64,000 nt of DNA from positions 186,001-250,000 of the forward strand of contig SAJS01000005.1 of assembly GCA_004017535.1 (NCBI GenBank), read 5' to 3'. The stretch's first letter is position 1, and each line of letters opens with the position of its first letter. Source of the DNA: Mesorhizobium sp. (GTDB taxonomy: Bacteria; Pseudomonadota; Alphaproteobacteria; Rhizobiales; Rhizobiaceae). The notes below the pieces were generated by a model. It searched no databases and was not told where the DNA came from. It saw only the letters and a list, made by a program, of their open reading frames with translations. This document shows positions 32,238 through 41,370 of the stretch, piece after piece. The position numbers and the translations under genes were made by a program.

Positions 32238-32825
32238 ATGAGGAAGCTGATCCTTCAGATGCAAATGTCGGTGGACGGCTTTGTCGGCTCCGATGAGGAT
32301 CGTCGCTGGCAGCTTTGGGAATGGGGCGACGACAGCGCCTGGGACGAGGAATTGAAGCAGGATTTCAATGTCGTCTTCACGACCGTCGGCACCATCCTGT
32401 TGAGCCGCAAGATGGTGGAAGAGGGCTACCTCACCCATTGGGGCAATGCGGCCAAGAAATATCCGAAGGATCGCTTCTATGCTTTCGCGCAGCGCATCGT
32501 CGAGGCTGAGAAGGTCGTCGCGAGCGACAAGCTTGCAGCATCGCGCTGGGAACGGACACAAGTCGTAAGCGGCGACCTGCCGCGCGACGTCGACGCGCTG
32601 AAGCAGGGCGAGGGCGGCGACATCGCCGTGTTCGGCGGCGCCGGCTTCGCCTCGGCGCTGATCGCCGCCGGCCTGGTCGACGAGTTCCAGCTCTTCATCA
32701 ATCCGGCGGTGCTGGGGAAAGGCCGCCGCATCTTCGACAAGAGCGGGTTCGCCAGGCTGACGCTCCTCGGCTCGAAGTCCTATGCCTGCGGCATGGTGGT
32801 GAGCCGCTACGCGCCGGCGCAATGA
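32238..32825 (+). CDS. Dihydrofolate-reductase-like (RibD C-terminal domain) protein
   Basis: A 195-residue NADPH-dependent reductase of the RibD_C/DHFR superfamily. It has KLILQMQMSVDGFVG, FTTVGTILLSRKMVEEGYLTHW, IAVFGGAGFASALIAAGLVDEFQLFI, and VLGKGRRIFD. Stand-alone members are of unknown substrate and are often controlled by HxlR regulators, as here. AGGAG at 32226-32230 is ideally spaced for ATG 32238; ATG 32232 is too close. Confidence 0.9.
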   Translation: MRKLILQMQMSVDGFVGSDEDRRWQLWEWGDDSAWDEELKQDFNVVFTTVGTILLSRKMVEEGYLTHWGNAAKKYPKDRFYAFAQRIVEAEKVVASDKLAASRWERTQVVSGDLPRDVDALKQGEGGDIAVFGGAGFASALIAAGLVDEFQLFINPAVLGKGRRIFDKSGFARLTLLGSKSYACGMVVSRYAPAQ

Positions 32826-32887
32826 GAGGCGAGGCCGCGCTGCCCTGGATCAATCTTGCGGCGCGCCTTTCTGACTGGCCCCCAGCC

Positions 32888-34153
32888 TCAGTGCCCCGCC
32901 TGGTCGGCGTCGGTCAGCGTGCCGAGGAAGGCGACGATGTCGTCGATCTCGGCATCGGTCAGCGCCGGCTTATCGCCGGGCTTTCTGCCGTTGAACGGCG
33001 GGTCGGTGTTGAGGTTCGGCCAGTAAGCCCTTGGCAGATCGTCGAATTTGCCGACCGTGCCGTCGGCATTCTTCGGATACCAGCGCGCCGGATCGCTGTC
33101 GCGGCTGGAATAGAAGGCGACCGCGTCGCGCAGCGTGTGGAAATAGCCATTGTGGAAGAAGCTTTTGCGCAGGGCCACGTTGCGCAGCGTCGGCGTCTTG
33201 AACAGGCCGCAATATTCGGCGCGGCCCTTGAAGTCGGTGCGCAGCGGGCCGCACAGGCCGAGGTCGAAATAATCAGGATCGGCATTGGCGGGGATCGCCG
33301 GATTGCGCGGCACGGCGATCGCGATCAGGCCGTAGTCGGTGAATTGCGGCGGCTCGCCTTCATTGGCCGGCTCGCTTATATGGCAGCTCGCGCAATTGCC
33401 CTTCGCCTCGTCCTCGAACAGCATGCGGCCGCGCAATTCCTGCGCCGAGAGCTGCGCCTTGCCGGCGAGGAAGGCGTCGTAGCGGCTGGAGTAGGGATAG
33501 AAATCGGCGCTGCTCTGCTCGAATGTGCCGAACGCTTCCACGGCGGCGTCGAAGGCGTCCCGCGGATGGTCGAGGACATCGGCGCCGAAGGCGGCCTTGA
33601 AGGCCTCTGCATAGGGCGCCTTGCGCAGGCTGGCGGCCACCTGGGCCTCGTCCTTGTTACCCATCTCGAAGGGCGACAGCAGTGGGATCCTCGCTTGGTC
33701 CTTGCCGTGGTCGGCGCGGCCATCCCAGGTCAGGCCGCCGGTCGGACCGTTGTCGACGCTCTCGTCGCCTTCGTCCTCGGAGTCGTGGAAATGCTCGGTG
33801 AATGCGGGCGCTGCCTGCAAATAGCGCAGCGACGGCACGGCGCGAACGCCGGGCTGGTCGAGCTTGGCTCCGCCCATCTCGACCGGCGAGGCCGAGGCCG
33901 GTCCGAAAGCGTGGTGGGGATCGTGGCAGGATGAGCAGGCCTGCCTGCCCGAGGCCGAAAGCGAAGGATCGAAGAACATCTGCCGCCCGAGCGCCGTCAG
34001 CGCCTCGGCGCGCGCATAGGCTTCCTGGCGCGACATCGGGCCGGGATGGACGCCCGACGGCTCCGCGGTGTCGGCAGGCGCGGTCAAGCCGACGATCGAA
34101 GCCGCCACAAGGGCGATCGCGTGACCTTTCCGTCCCATCGTGCGCGGCGACAT
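32888..34153 (-). CDS. Di-haem cytochrome c peroxidase / MauG family
   Basis: A 421-residue exported protein. A signal peptide (GHAIALVAASIVGLTAPADTA) is followed by two c-type haem sites, ACSSCHDPHHAFG near residue 82 and NCASCHISEP near residue 255. Family landmarks are LGRQMFFDPSLSASG, KTPTLRNVALRKSFFHNGYF and LTDAEIDDIVAFLGTL. Such proteins reduce periplasmic H2O2 or modify proteins (MauG). ATG 34153 has GAAGGAAA. It is divergent from the acid-phosphatase gene. Confidence 0.93.
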   Translation of the reverse strand: MSPRTMGRKGHAIALVAASIVGLTAPADTAEPSGVHPGPMSRQEAYARAEALTALGRQMFFDPSLSASGRQACSSCHDPHHAFGPASASPVEMGGAKLDQPGVRAVPSLRYLQAAPAFTEHFHDSEDEGDESVDNGPTGGLTWDGRADHGKDQARIPLLSPFEMGNKDEAQVAASLRKAPYAEAFKAAFGADVLDHPRDAFDAAVEAFGTFEQSSADFYPYSSRYDAFLAGKAQLSAQELRGRMLFEDEAKGNCASCHISEPANEGEPPQFTDYGLIAIAVPRNPAIPANADPDYFDLGLCGPLRTDFKGRAEYCGLFKTPTLRNVALRKSFFHNGYFHTLRDAVAFYSSRDSDPARWYPKNADGTVGKFDDLPRAYWPNLNTDPPFNGRKPGDKPALTDAEIDDIVAFLGTLTDADQAGH

Positions 34154-34350
34154 CCGTGATTTCCTTCGCCCGATTTCGTTCGCGACGTAAGGTTCAAGTG
34201 CAACGGATTGATGACTGGCCGTCCCGCTCACGAAACCGTGTTTGACGGGGACGGAACTGTCACAAAGGTGACAAGGCATCGAAGTAGCTGGGCAGCTGCG
34301 TTCCTGCATTGCCGTCCTCCAGCCATTCCTTAGCCACGAGGCACTTCCCG

Positions 34351-35883
34351 ATGACCCGAACCTTCCTCTCGCTTTGCCTCGCCACCACGGCGATGGCATC
34401 GCTCTCCGCCGCTGCCCATGCGGCTCCTCCCGGCTCCGACAAGATCGACACCGTCGTCGTCATCTACGCCGAGAACCGCAGCTTCGATAATCTCTATGGT
34501 GGCTTCCCCGGCGCCAATGGCCTCGCCAATGTGTGGCCCGACCAAGCGCGCCAGTTCGACCGCGACGGCAAGCCGCTCTCCGAATTGCCCCCGGTCTGGG
34601 GCGGGCTGACCGGCAAGGGCGTCACGTCGGCGGTGACGGAAGCGCAGAGCGCGCATCTTCCCAACGCCGTCTTTGCCATCGACGACCCCAAGGGCTTCAA
34701 CGAGGGCACCAACGTCGTCACGCATGATCTCTGGCACCGCTTCTACCAGGAGCAGATGCAGATCGACGGCGGCCGGAACGACAAGTTCGTCGCCTGGGCC
34801 GATTCCGGCTCGCTGGTGATGGGCCATTACGACGGGTCCAATCTGCCAATGTGGAGCATTGCCAAGAAATACGTTCTGGCGGACAATTTCTTCCAGGGAG
34901 CCTTCGGCGGCTCCTTCCTCAACCATTTCATGCTGGCCTGCGCCTGCGTGCCTTATTATCCCAATGCCGACACCAGCCCGGTGAAGGGCCAGATCGCTAT
35001 TGTCGAACCGGATGGCGTGACGCTGAAGCCGGCTGACAATTCGCCCGCCTCGGCGCTGGCCGGCGTACCGAAATTCGCCAATGACGGCGCCATCACGCCC
35101 GATTTCTACGCCGTCAACACCATGCAGCCGCCCTACCAGCCGAGCGCCAACAAGCCGGCCGAGGGCGGCGACAAGGCACTCGCCGACCCGGCGCAGCCGA
35201 CCACGCTGCCGCCGCAGCACGAGATCACCATCGGTGATCTCCTGTCGCTCAAGGGCATCTCCTGGGTCTGGTATTCAGGCGCCTGGCAGGCCGCGCTCGA
35301 CGGCAAGAACGCGACACCGGTGCCGAACTTCCAGTTCCACCACCAGCCCTTCAACTATTTTGCGGCCTACGCGCCGGGCACGGCCGCGCGCGCCGAGCAC
35401 ATCAAGGATGGCGGCCTCGGCGGCGAAGCGTTCATCAAGGCGATCGACGACGGCAAGCTGCCGCAGGTCTCGTTCTACAAGCCGCAGGGCAACCTCAACG
35501 AACATGCCGGCTATGCCGACGTGACCTCGGGCGACCAGCATCTGGCCGACATCGTTTCGCATCTGGAGAAGAGTCCGCAATGGGCCCATATGCTGGTGGT
35601 CGTCACCTATGACGAGAATGGCGGCTTCTGGGATCACGTCGCGCCGCCCAAGGCCGACCGCTGGGGCCCTGGCAACCGCGTCCCGGCCTTCATCATCTCG
35701 CCCTACGCGAAGATGGGCATTGTCGACCACACGCCGTACGACACCACCTCGATCCTGCGCTTCATCACCAACCGCTACGACCTGCCGGTGCTGCAAGGCA
35801 TCGTCGCCCGCGACAAGGCGCTGCGCAACAACGACCAGCCGCCGATGGGCGACCTGACGGCGGCGCTCGATCTGACGCGGTGA
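34351..35883 (+). CDS. Secreted AcpA / phospholipase C-family phosphoesterase
   Basis: A 510-residue exported enzyme. A signal peptide (FLSLCLATTAMASLSAAAHA) is followed by the alkaline-phosphatase-fold signatures VVVIYAENRSFDNLYGGFPGA, GSFLNHFMLACACVP, DENGGFWDHVAPP, and GPGNRVPAFIISPYAK. This is the acid phosphatase A / phosphocholine-specific phospholipase C group. It probably hydrolyses phosphoesters in the periplasm. ATG 34351 directly precedes the signal peptide. No Pho box was seen. Confidence 0.92.
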   Translation: MTRTFLSLCLATTAMASLSAAAHAAPPGSDKIDTVVVIYAENRSFDNLYGGFPGANGLANVWPDQARQFDRDGKPLSELPPVWGGLTGKGVTSAVTEAQSAHLPNAVFAIDDPKGFNEGTNVVTHDLWHRFYQEQMQIDGGRNDKFVAWADSGSLVMGHYDGSNLPMWSIAKKYVLADNFFQGAFGGSFLNHFMLACACVPYYPNADTSPVKGQIAIVEPDGVTLKPADNSPASALAGVPKFANDGAITPDFYAVNTMQPPYQPSANKPAEGGDKALADPAQPTTLPPQHEITIGDLLSLKGISWVWYSGAWQAALDGKNATPVPNFQFHHQPFNYFAAYAPGTAARAEHIKDGGLGGEAFIKAIDDGKLPQVSFYKPQGNLNEHAGYADVTSGDQHLADIVSHLEKSPQWAHMLVVVTYDENGGFWDHVAPPKADRWGPGNRVPAFIISPYAKMGIVDHTPYDTTSILRFITNRYDLPVLQGIVARDKALRNNDQPPMGDLTAALDLTR

Positions 35884-35914
35884 GGGCGTGAAAGAAGCCC
35901 GTTACGCCGCGGTC

Positions 35915-35962
35915 CTTCACACCCCTCTGTCCTGCCGGGCAGAGGGGTGCTGTCCCGCCAGC
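35915..35962. repeat. Short copy of the CCCCTCTGTCCTGCCGG repeat family
   Basis: CACCCCTCTG and CAGAGGGGTG form a perfect 10-bp hairpin after the phosphatase stop, followed by CTGTCCCGCC. The same words recur at 40114-40286, 58122-58282, 60787-60858 and 61464-61512. It may double as a transcription terminator. Confidence 0.65.
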
Positions 35963-36054
35963 CTCTCCGATGTTCCCTCTGCGCAGTAGATTGAATCAAC
36001 TCGGCAGAATGCGCTGCTATCGGATTGTTTTGCTAGAGTGGGAGCGCGCCGCGC

Positions 36055-36537
36055 TCACTCCGCCTCATCCACCCAGATCAGGCGCAGTAGCCGCAGCAGT
36101 GTCGCCCGTTCCTTCCTGCTGAGACGCTCCAGGAAACGGTTTTCGTGTCGGCGCACCTTGAGGCGCCAAGCGGGCATTGCCGCCTTGGCCGCCCCGGTCA
36201 GGCTGAGTTTCCGCACGCGCTTGTCCTCTGCATGATCGTCGCGCTCGATCAGGCCGCGCTCCTCCAGTTCGGCGAGCAGCGGCGCCATGTTGGCGCTCTT
36301 CATGGCGAGCAGCCGGCAGAGCTCGGCGGCGCGGATGCCCGGCCGCTCATCGATCAGCGCCAGCATGGCATAGGTCACTGGCCGCAGTGACGCTTCCGCC
36401 ATCTCCACGGAAAAATCGTTGAGCGCCAGCGCCGATGCGCGCCGCAAATTGTAGCCAATCTGTGCGTCGAGCGCGTCCTCGCTGGGGACATCGCGAACTC
36501 TGGTCTCATCCATTTCCGATCGATCGCCGTGATCCAT
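36055..36537 (-). CDS. MarR-family regulator (hydroxycinnamate-type)
   Basis: A 160-residue MarR protein: IGYNLRRASALALNDFS, the winged helix RAAELCRLLAMKSANMAPLLAELEERGLIERDDHAEDKRVRKLSLT, and a dimerisation helix. It is divergent from a hydroxycinnamoyl-CoA hydratase-lyase gene. The gap holds two palindromes, so it most likely represses the catabolic genes until a hydroxycinnamoyl-CoA binds, as known for FerC/FerR/HcaR-type regulators. ATG 36537 gives the longest form; ATG 36513 is possible. Confidence 0.9.
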   Translation of the reverse strand: MDHGDRSEMDETRVRDVPSEDALDAQIGYNLRRASALALNDFSVEMAEASLRPVTYAMLALIDERPGIRAAELCRLLAMKSANMAPLLAELEERGLIERDDHAEDKRVRKLSLTGAAKAAMPAWRLKVRRHENRFLERLSRKERATLLRLLRLIWVDEAE

Positions 36538-36558
36538 CCCCTTGTCAAGGCAAAAATA

Positions 36559-36595
36559 CTATGCGACATAGCAAAGATAAAGCTATGTAGCATAG
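36559..36595. promoter_or_regulatory. Tandem MarR operators
   Basis: Two copies of CTATG-N3-CATAG lie at 36559-36571 (spacer CGA) and 36583-36595 (spacer TAG), 24 bp apart centre to centre. Each is itself a perfect palindrome. They sit 21 bp from both flanking start codons, overlapping any promoter in this 79-bp gap. Confidence 0.75.
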
Positions 36596-36616
36596 CAATC
36601 GGAGGAGGAGACCGGC

Positions 36617-37441
36617 ATGACCAGTGAAACCGAAGACGCGGTTGCCTTCGATGTCGAGGGTGGCATCGCCTGGGTCCGCTTCAACCGGCCGGCCAAACGC
36701 AACTCGATGAGCCCGACGCTCAATCGGCGCATGATGCAGGTCCTCGACGAGCTCGAATTCCGGGACGATGTTGGCGTTCTGGTGTTGTCAGGTGAGGGCG
36801 CCGCCTGGTCGGCCGGCATGGACCTCAAGGAATATTTCCGCGAGACCGAGGCGAAAGGCCTGGGCGCGGTGCGCAGGGCGCAATCCGAAGCCTATGGCTG
36901 GTGGCGGCGGCTGCGATGGTACCGGGTGCCGACCATCGCCATGGTCAATGGCTGGTGCTTCGGCGGCGGCTATGGCCCGCTGTTTGCCTGCGACCTCGCC
37001 TTCGCCGCCGACGAGGCGCAGTTCGCGCTTTCCGAGATCAACTGGGGTATCCTGCCTGGCGGCGGCGCCACCAAGGTGGTGGTCGAGCTGCTGTCCATGC
37101 GCGATGCCATGTACCACGCGCTGACCGGCGAGCTTATCGACGGCCGCAAGGCGGCGGCCTGGAAGCTGGTCAACGAGAGCGTGCCGCTCAGCGGGCTCAA
37201 GGCGCGCGTCACCGAAGTGGCCGAAGTCCTGTTGAAGAAGAACCCGGTCGCGCTCAAGGCCACCAAGGACGCGATCCGCCGCGTTGCCGAGATGACTTAC
37301 GACAATGCCGAGGACTATCTGGTGCGCGCGCAGGAGGCGGCGAATTCCTTCGACAATGAAGGCCGCAAGAAAGGCATCCGCCAGTTCATCGACGAAAAGA
37401 GCTACAAGCCTGGCCTCGGTGCCTACGACAAGGCGAGATGA
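36617..37441 (+). CDS. Hydroxycinnamoyl-CoA hydratase-lyase (feruloyl-CoA hydratase/aldolase)
   Basis: A 274-residue crotonase-fold enzyme. It converts feruloyl- or coumaroyl-CoA to vanillin or 4-hydroxybenzaldehyde plus acetyl-CoA. Family landmarks are WVRFNRPAKRNSMSPTLN, AWSAGMDLKEYFRE, the oxyanion-hole segment NGWCFGGGYGPLFACDLAFAA, and FALSEINWGILPGGG with the catalytic Glu. These match Ech/FerB-type enzymes better than general enoyl-CoA hydratases. GGAGGAGGAG precedes ATG 36617. The CoA ligase that makes its substrate follows. Confidence 0.93.
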   Translation: MTSETEDAVAFDVEGGIAWVRFNRPAKRNSMSPTLNRRMMQVLDELEFRDDVGVLVLSGEGAAWSAGMDLKEYFRETEAKGLGAVRRAQSEAYGWWRRLRWYRVPTIAMVNGWCFGGGYGPLFACDLAFAADEAQFALSEINWGILPGGGATKVVVELLSMRDAMYHALTGELIDGRKAAAWKLVNESVPLSGLKARVTEVAEVLLKKNPVALKATKDAIRRVAEMTYDNAEDYLVRAQEAANSFDNEGRKKGIRQFIDEKSYKPGLGAYDKAR

Positions 37442-37520
37442 TCCGGAATGACCTGACGCCGTGACGGCACTGAGGCCGGCCGGCAACCGATACGGCGCGT
37501 GACACGGGAGGAGAACGCAA

Positions 37521-39010
37521 ATGCCGGCCTGGACGACACCCGACCCCGTCGCCCTGCATGCCCGGGCGCAGCCAGGCCGACTCGCCTGCGTCGATCTCGC
37601 GTCCGGCCGGCGCTGGACCTACGCGGCGCTCGACGACGCCATCCAGCGCGCGGTCGCTGTGCTCGAAAGCCATGGCATGGGCAGGGGCAGCGGATCGCCT
37701 CGCTCGCCCGCAACAGCGCCGACCTCGTCATCCTGCAACAGGCCGCGATGCGTCTTGGCGCTATTTTCGTGCCGGTCAACTGGCGGCTCGCGGCGGTTGA
37801 ACGGCAGGTGATCCTGGCCGATTGCGGCCCCTCGCTGCTGGTGCACGACGCCGACCTGGACATCGCGGCGCCGCCCGGCTGCGCGCCTGTTGCGGTCGCG
37901 CGCTTCGCGGCGGCGGTGGAAGCAGCGGCGCCCGCGCCGCGCCGTCCCTTGCCGGAAGCCGACCGGCCTTCGATCATCCTTTACACTTCAGGCACGTCGG
38001 GCCGGCCCAAGGGCGTCATCGTGACGGAGGCCAACGCTTTCGCCACGGCCGTCAATTTCGGTGTCGTCGGCCGCGTCAGCCATGACAGCATCGTCCTTTG
38101 CGACGCTCCGATGTTTCATGTCATCGGCCTGATCACCAATCTTCGCCCTGTCCTGCTGAAGGGCGGCACGGTTCTGATCTCCTCCGGCTTCGATGCCGGC
38201 GTCACCAATCGCCGGCTGGCCGACCCCAATCTCGGCGTCACCCATTATTTCTGCGTACCGCAGATGGCGAAGATGCTGCGCGAGCATGCAAGCTTCGCGC
38301 CCGCGCTCTGGACGTCGCTCAAGGCCCTTTTCACCGGCGGCGCGCCGAATCCCGCCGCGGATGTGCTTTGGTGGCTCCAGCAGGGCGTGCTCATGGCCGA
38401 TGGCTACGGCATGACGGAAACCGGCACTGTGCTTTGCGTGCCGCCGCAGGCGGATCGCATTGCCGGCAAGGCGGGGTCCGCTGGCCTGCCGGCGCCGTCG
38501 GTTTCGCTGCGCATCGTCGATGACGCAGGCAACGATGTCGCGCCTGGCGACACGGGCGAGATCTGGCTCGCCGGCCCCAACGTCACGCCGGGCTATTGGA
38601 ACCGGCCGGATGAGACGGCGAGTGCGTTCAGCGGGGATGGTTGGTTCCGCACCGGCGACATGGCGCGGCGCGACGAGGACGGTTTCGTGACCCTGGTCGA
38701 CCGCCGCAAGGACATGTTCATCTCCGGCGGCGAGAACGTCTTCCCTGCCGAGGTCGAGACGGCGCTGCTTGCCCATCCAGACATCACCGAGGCGGCGGTG
38801 ATCGGCGTCGTCGACGCGCGCTGGGGTGAGGTCGGCCGCGCCTTCGTCGTGCTGCGGCCCGGCCGGACGCTCGACTCCGAGGCGCTGATCAGCCACTGCG
38901 CCGCGCACATCGCCCGCTATAAGGTGCCCAAGGAATTCCGGCTGATGGAAACACTGCCGCGCACGGCGTCGGGTAAGGTTCAGAAGCACGTGCTCCGGGG
39001 GCTGGCATAA
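37521..39010 (+). pseudogene. Hydroxycinnamate-CoA ligase (AMP-forming), frameshifted
   Basis: ATG 37521 begins an acid-CoA ligase (TTPDPVALHARAQPGRLACVDL ... VAVLESHGMG). At about 37683-37687 (AGGGG) the homology moves to another frame, which then continues intact for over 430 residues (QRIASLARNSADLVILQQAA). That frame has the P-loop LYTSGTSGRPKGV, GYGMTETGTV, WFRTGDMARRDEDGF and the catalytic Lys in PRTASGKVQKH. Adding one G to the run would restore a normal protein of about 496 residues. It lies 79 bp after the hydratase-lyase gene, with which it should form a ferulate or coumarate pathway. It is either a young pseudogene or a sequencing error. Confidence 0.88.
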
Positions 39011-39153
39011 GGAGCGCGCGACGGGAAGCCCGGCGACCCGGTTGCAAGGGGCCTGTGTCCGTCTGCGTTGCCCTTCGCATTCGGCGATTGCCCTGTTGAA
39101 TTCATGCCCGCTATGACAGATCTGTCAGCCATGCCGGCCGGAAGGATTTTGCA

Positions 39154-39576
39154 ATGAGCGAGCTGAAGATCAGAACCCGCAACACTGGCGCGCTCGCGGT
39201 CATGCCCCCAGGCGACCTGCCCACGGTGACGACGCCGACCGGCGGCACGGTCGATGTCGTCACCCAGGTCAGCGCGCCGGGTTTCAATCCGCTCGATCTG
39301 CTCTACGCCTCGCTGGCCGCCTGCATGGTGCTCAGCGCCCGCATCGCCGCCACCCGTCTCGGCGTCGCCGATCGGCTGGGCGAAGTGAGGGCGGATGTAG
39401 GCGGCGAGAAGGCGAAGGACGAGCCCTCGCGGCTCGAGACATTCAACATCAAACTGGAAATCACCGGCGATCTCGATGCCGCGATGAAAGAGCGTATCCT
39501 GGCCGACGCTGAAAACATCTGCACCGTTTCCAACACGCTGCGCGGCGCGCCGACACTGCATGCGACACTGGAGTGA
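39154..39576 (+). CDS. OsmC-family peroxidase-like protein
   Basis: A 140-residue OsmC/Ohr-fold protein. The first redox Cys is in LYASLAACMVLSARIAA and the second in DAENICTVSNTLRGAP. This is the YhfA/OsmC-like branch. It may reduce organic hydroperoxides with a dithiol, though many branch members have unproven activity. A GGAAGG lies 10 bp before ATG 39154. The next gene starts 6 bp after its stop, so they are probably cotranscribed. Confidence 0.88.
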   Translation: MSELKIRTRNTGALAVMPPGDLPTVTTPTGGTVDVVTQVSAPGFNPLDLLYASLAACMVLSARIAATRLGVADRLGEVRADVGGEKAKDEPSRLETFNIKLEITGDLDAAMKERILADAENICTVSNTLRGAPTLHATLE

Positions 39577-39581
39577 AGCCG

Positions 39582-40106
39582 ATGGCGCATCTCTCCGCGA
39601 TCGATTACGCCACCGCCTTCGACGACATCCGCGCCGAGCACGACCGCGAGCTTGAGCTGCGCGGCCGCATGACCAACATGAAGCGCATCCTGCTTCATTC
39701 GCCGGCCGCGCACCGCATCTACGCCGAATGGTTCACGCTGCGCGACCTGCTGAAGCCCACGCTCGATGACCGCACCATCTGGCTGTTCTCGAAAGCGATT
39801 GCCGAGACGATGCGCGCCGAGATTCCGGTGACTTTCTTCCGCCGCGCGCTGATCGATAGCGGGCTCGACCCCGAAGCGATCGAGCCCACCGCGGATGAGG
39901 CGCTTTTGATCGGCTTCGGCAAAGCGGTCGCGGCCGACGCCAATGCCGTCCCGGACGAGACCTGGGCCGCGCTCAAAGCGCGCTACGACGAGACGCTGCT
40001 GGTCAACCTCACCGCCTTCGCCGGCATCATGGTGGCGACCTGCGTGTTCACCAATGCGGTGAAGGTCGATCTCGATCCGGAGCTGGAGGGGTATCGGAGG
40101 CCGTGA
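39582..40106 (+). CDS. Carboxymuconolactone-decarboxylase-like (AhpD-fold) protein
   Basis: A 174-residue helical protein (RMTNMKRILLHSPAAHRIYAEWFTLRDLL ... AFAGIMVATCVFTNAVKVDLDPEL). The pattern of a first helix with HSP, a middle DDRTIWLFSKAIAE, and an ending with NLTAFAG resembles CMD-family proteins. The CxxC of active AhpD is not present at the usual place, so a peroxidase role is doubtful. The gene follows OsmC closely. ATG 39582 has GGAG nine bases upstream. Confidence 0.65.
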   Translation: MAHLSAIDYATAFDDIRAEHDRELELRGRMTNMKRILLHSPAAHRIYAEWFTLRDLLKPTLDDRTIWLFSKAIAETMRAEIPVTFFRRALIDSGLDPEAIEPTADEALLIGFGKAVAADANAVPDETWAALKARYDETLLVNLTAFAGIMVATCVFTNAVKVDLDPELEGYRRP

Positions 40107-40113
40107 AGCTGCT

Positions 40114-40286
40114 GATCTCGCCCCTTGTGGGGGAGATGCCCGGCAGGGCAGAGGGGGTGCTGTCCCGCCGACCTATCATTCTTTGAGGACAAATTCTCGG
40201 AAGTTGGCATTTGTCGCAACCCAGAGAGGTTGCGTTCCTTCACACCCCCTCTGGCCTGCCGGCCATCTCCCCCGCAAGGGAGATCG
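40114..40286. repeat. Inverted-repeat element of the CCCCTCTGTCCTGCCGG family
   Basis: The left arm (40114-40159: GATCTCGCCCCTTGTGGGGG then GAGATGCCCGGCAGGGCAG) is mirrored with few mismatches by the right arm (40241-40286: CACACCCCCTCTGGCCTGCC then CATCTCCCCC.. GAGATC). About 80 bp of unrelated sequence lie between. It fills the gap before the 2OG oxygenase gene; there is no gene inside. Confidence 0.8.
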
Positions 40287-40374
40287 GCGCTCCCGCGCCT
40301 CGCCACCTTGCCATGAATCGGGTGGCTCCCCACGCCGCTCGTCCTATCTTCGTGGACAAGCAAGGAGCCGACCC

Positions 40375-41118
40375 ATGACCATCCACTCCCTCAACACCAA
40401 GCGCGCCGGCCGCTCCGCCGAGTCCCGCGTCGCCGCGCAGGACTGGCGCGCCTTGGTCTCCGAACTCAACATGCAAGGCTGTGCCGTCATGCCCGGCCTT
40501 CTCTCAGTGGAAGAATGCGCCGATATCGCCGGCCTCTACCCGCATGAGGAGCATTTCCGCAGCCATGTGGTGATGGCCCGCCACGGTTTCGGCAAAGGCG
40601 AATACCGCTACTTCAACTATCCGCTGCCGGACCTGATCGAGGGTCTGCGCACCGCGCTGTATCCGCGCCTTGCCACGGTGGCCAATGACTGGAACGAGAA
40701 GATGGGCGTGGCGCTTCGCTATCCCGCCGATCACGCCGCTTTCCTGAAGCGCTGCCATGACGAGGGCCAGACAAGGCCGACGCCGCTTCTCTTGCAATAC
40801 GGCCCCGGCGATTTCAACTGCCTGCATCAGGACCTCTACGGCGCGCTCGCCTTTCCGCTGCAAGTGGCGATCCTGTTGTCCGAGCCCGGCGAGGATTTCA
40901 CCGGCGGCGAGTTCGTGCTCACCGAGCAGCGCCCGCGCATGCAAAGCCGAGCTGAAGTAGTGCCGCTGAAACGCGGCGATGCGGTGATATTCGCCGTGCA
41001 CAACCGGCCGGTGCAGGGCACGAAGGGATATTACCGGGTGAATCTCAGACACGGGGTCAGCCGGTTGAGATCAGGACGGCGGCATACAGTCGGAATTATC
41101 TTCCACGACGCGAAGTAG
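40375..41118 (+). CDS. 2OG-Fe(II) oxygenase superfamily protein
   Basis: A 247-residue double-stranded beta-helix dioxygenase. The Fe ligands are HxD in CLHQDLYG and a distal His in FAVHNRPVQG; 2-oxoglutarate would bind the Arg in YRVNLRHGVSRL. GEDFTGGEFVLTEQRPRMQSR is typical of the prolyl-4-hydroxylase-like group. The substrate is unknown and may be a protein or nucleic acid base. ATG 40375 has AAGGAG eight bases upstream. Confidence 0.9.
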   Translation: MTIHSLNTKRAGRSAESRVAAQDWRALVSELNMQGCAVMPGLLSVEECADIAGLYPHEEHFRSHVVMARHGFGKGEYRYFNYPLPDLIEGLRTALYPRLATVANDWNEKMGVALRYPADHAAFLKRCHDEGQTRPTPLLLQYGPGDFNCLHQDLYGALAFPLQVAILLSEPGEDFTGGEFVLTEQRPRMQSRAEVVPLKRGDAVIFAVHNRPVQGTKGYYRVNLRHGVSRLRSGRRHTVGIIFHDAK

Positions 41119-41130
41119 GGCGCAGCGCCG

Positions 41131-41271
41131 TTCCTCGCCCCCGCCGAGGCGGGGGAGAGGTGTCCGCGAAGCGGACGGAGAGGGGGTCTTCGTAGGGCGC
41201 TCCCCCTCTCCGTCTCGGCTTCGCCGAGCCACCTCTCCCCCACTTCGTACCCACTTCGTGGGGGCGAGGAA
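41131..41271. repeat. Triple-nested palindromic element
   Basis: Three inverted pairs are nested: TTCCTCGCCCCC (41131-41142) with GGGGGCGAGGAA (41260-41271); GGGGGAGAGGTG (41151-41162) with CACCTCTCCCCC (41230-41241); and an inner ACGGAGAGGGGG with CCCCCTCTCCGT. The sequence differs from the CCCCTCTGTCCTG family. It lies between the oxygenase and ABC-F genes, and the 252-bp gap has no gene. Confidence 0.75.
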
Positions 41272-41370
41272 CCTTCATCCTGCGGTGCTTCTGCCTCTTC
41301 CCCTGCCGCCTGCATTCGCGTACACGCCGGGGCAATCCCGCCACATCAGCGCAGTTGCCCGGACCGCCCC

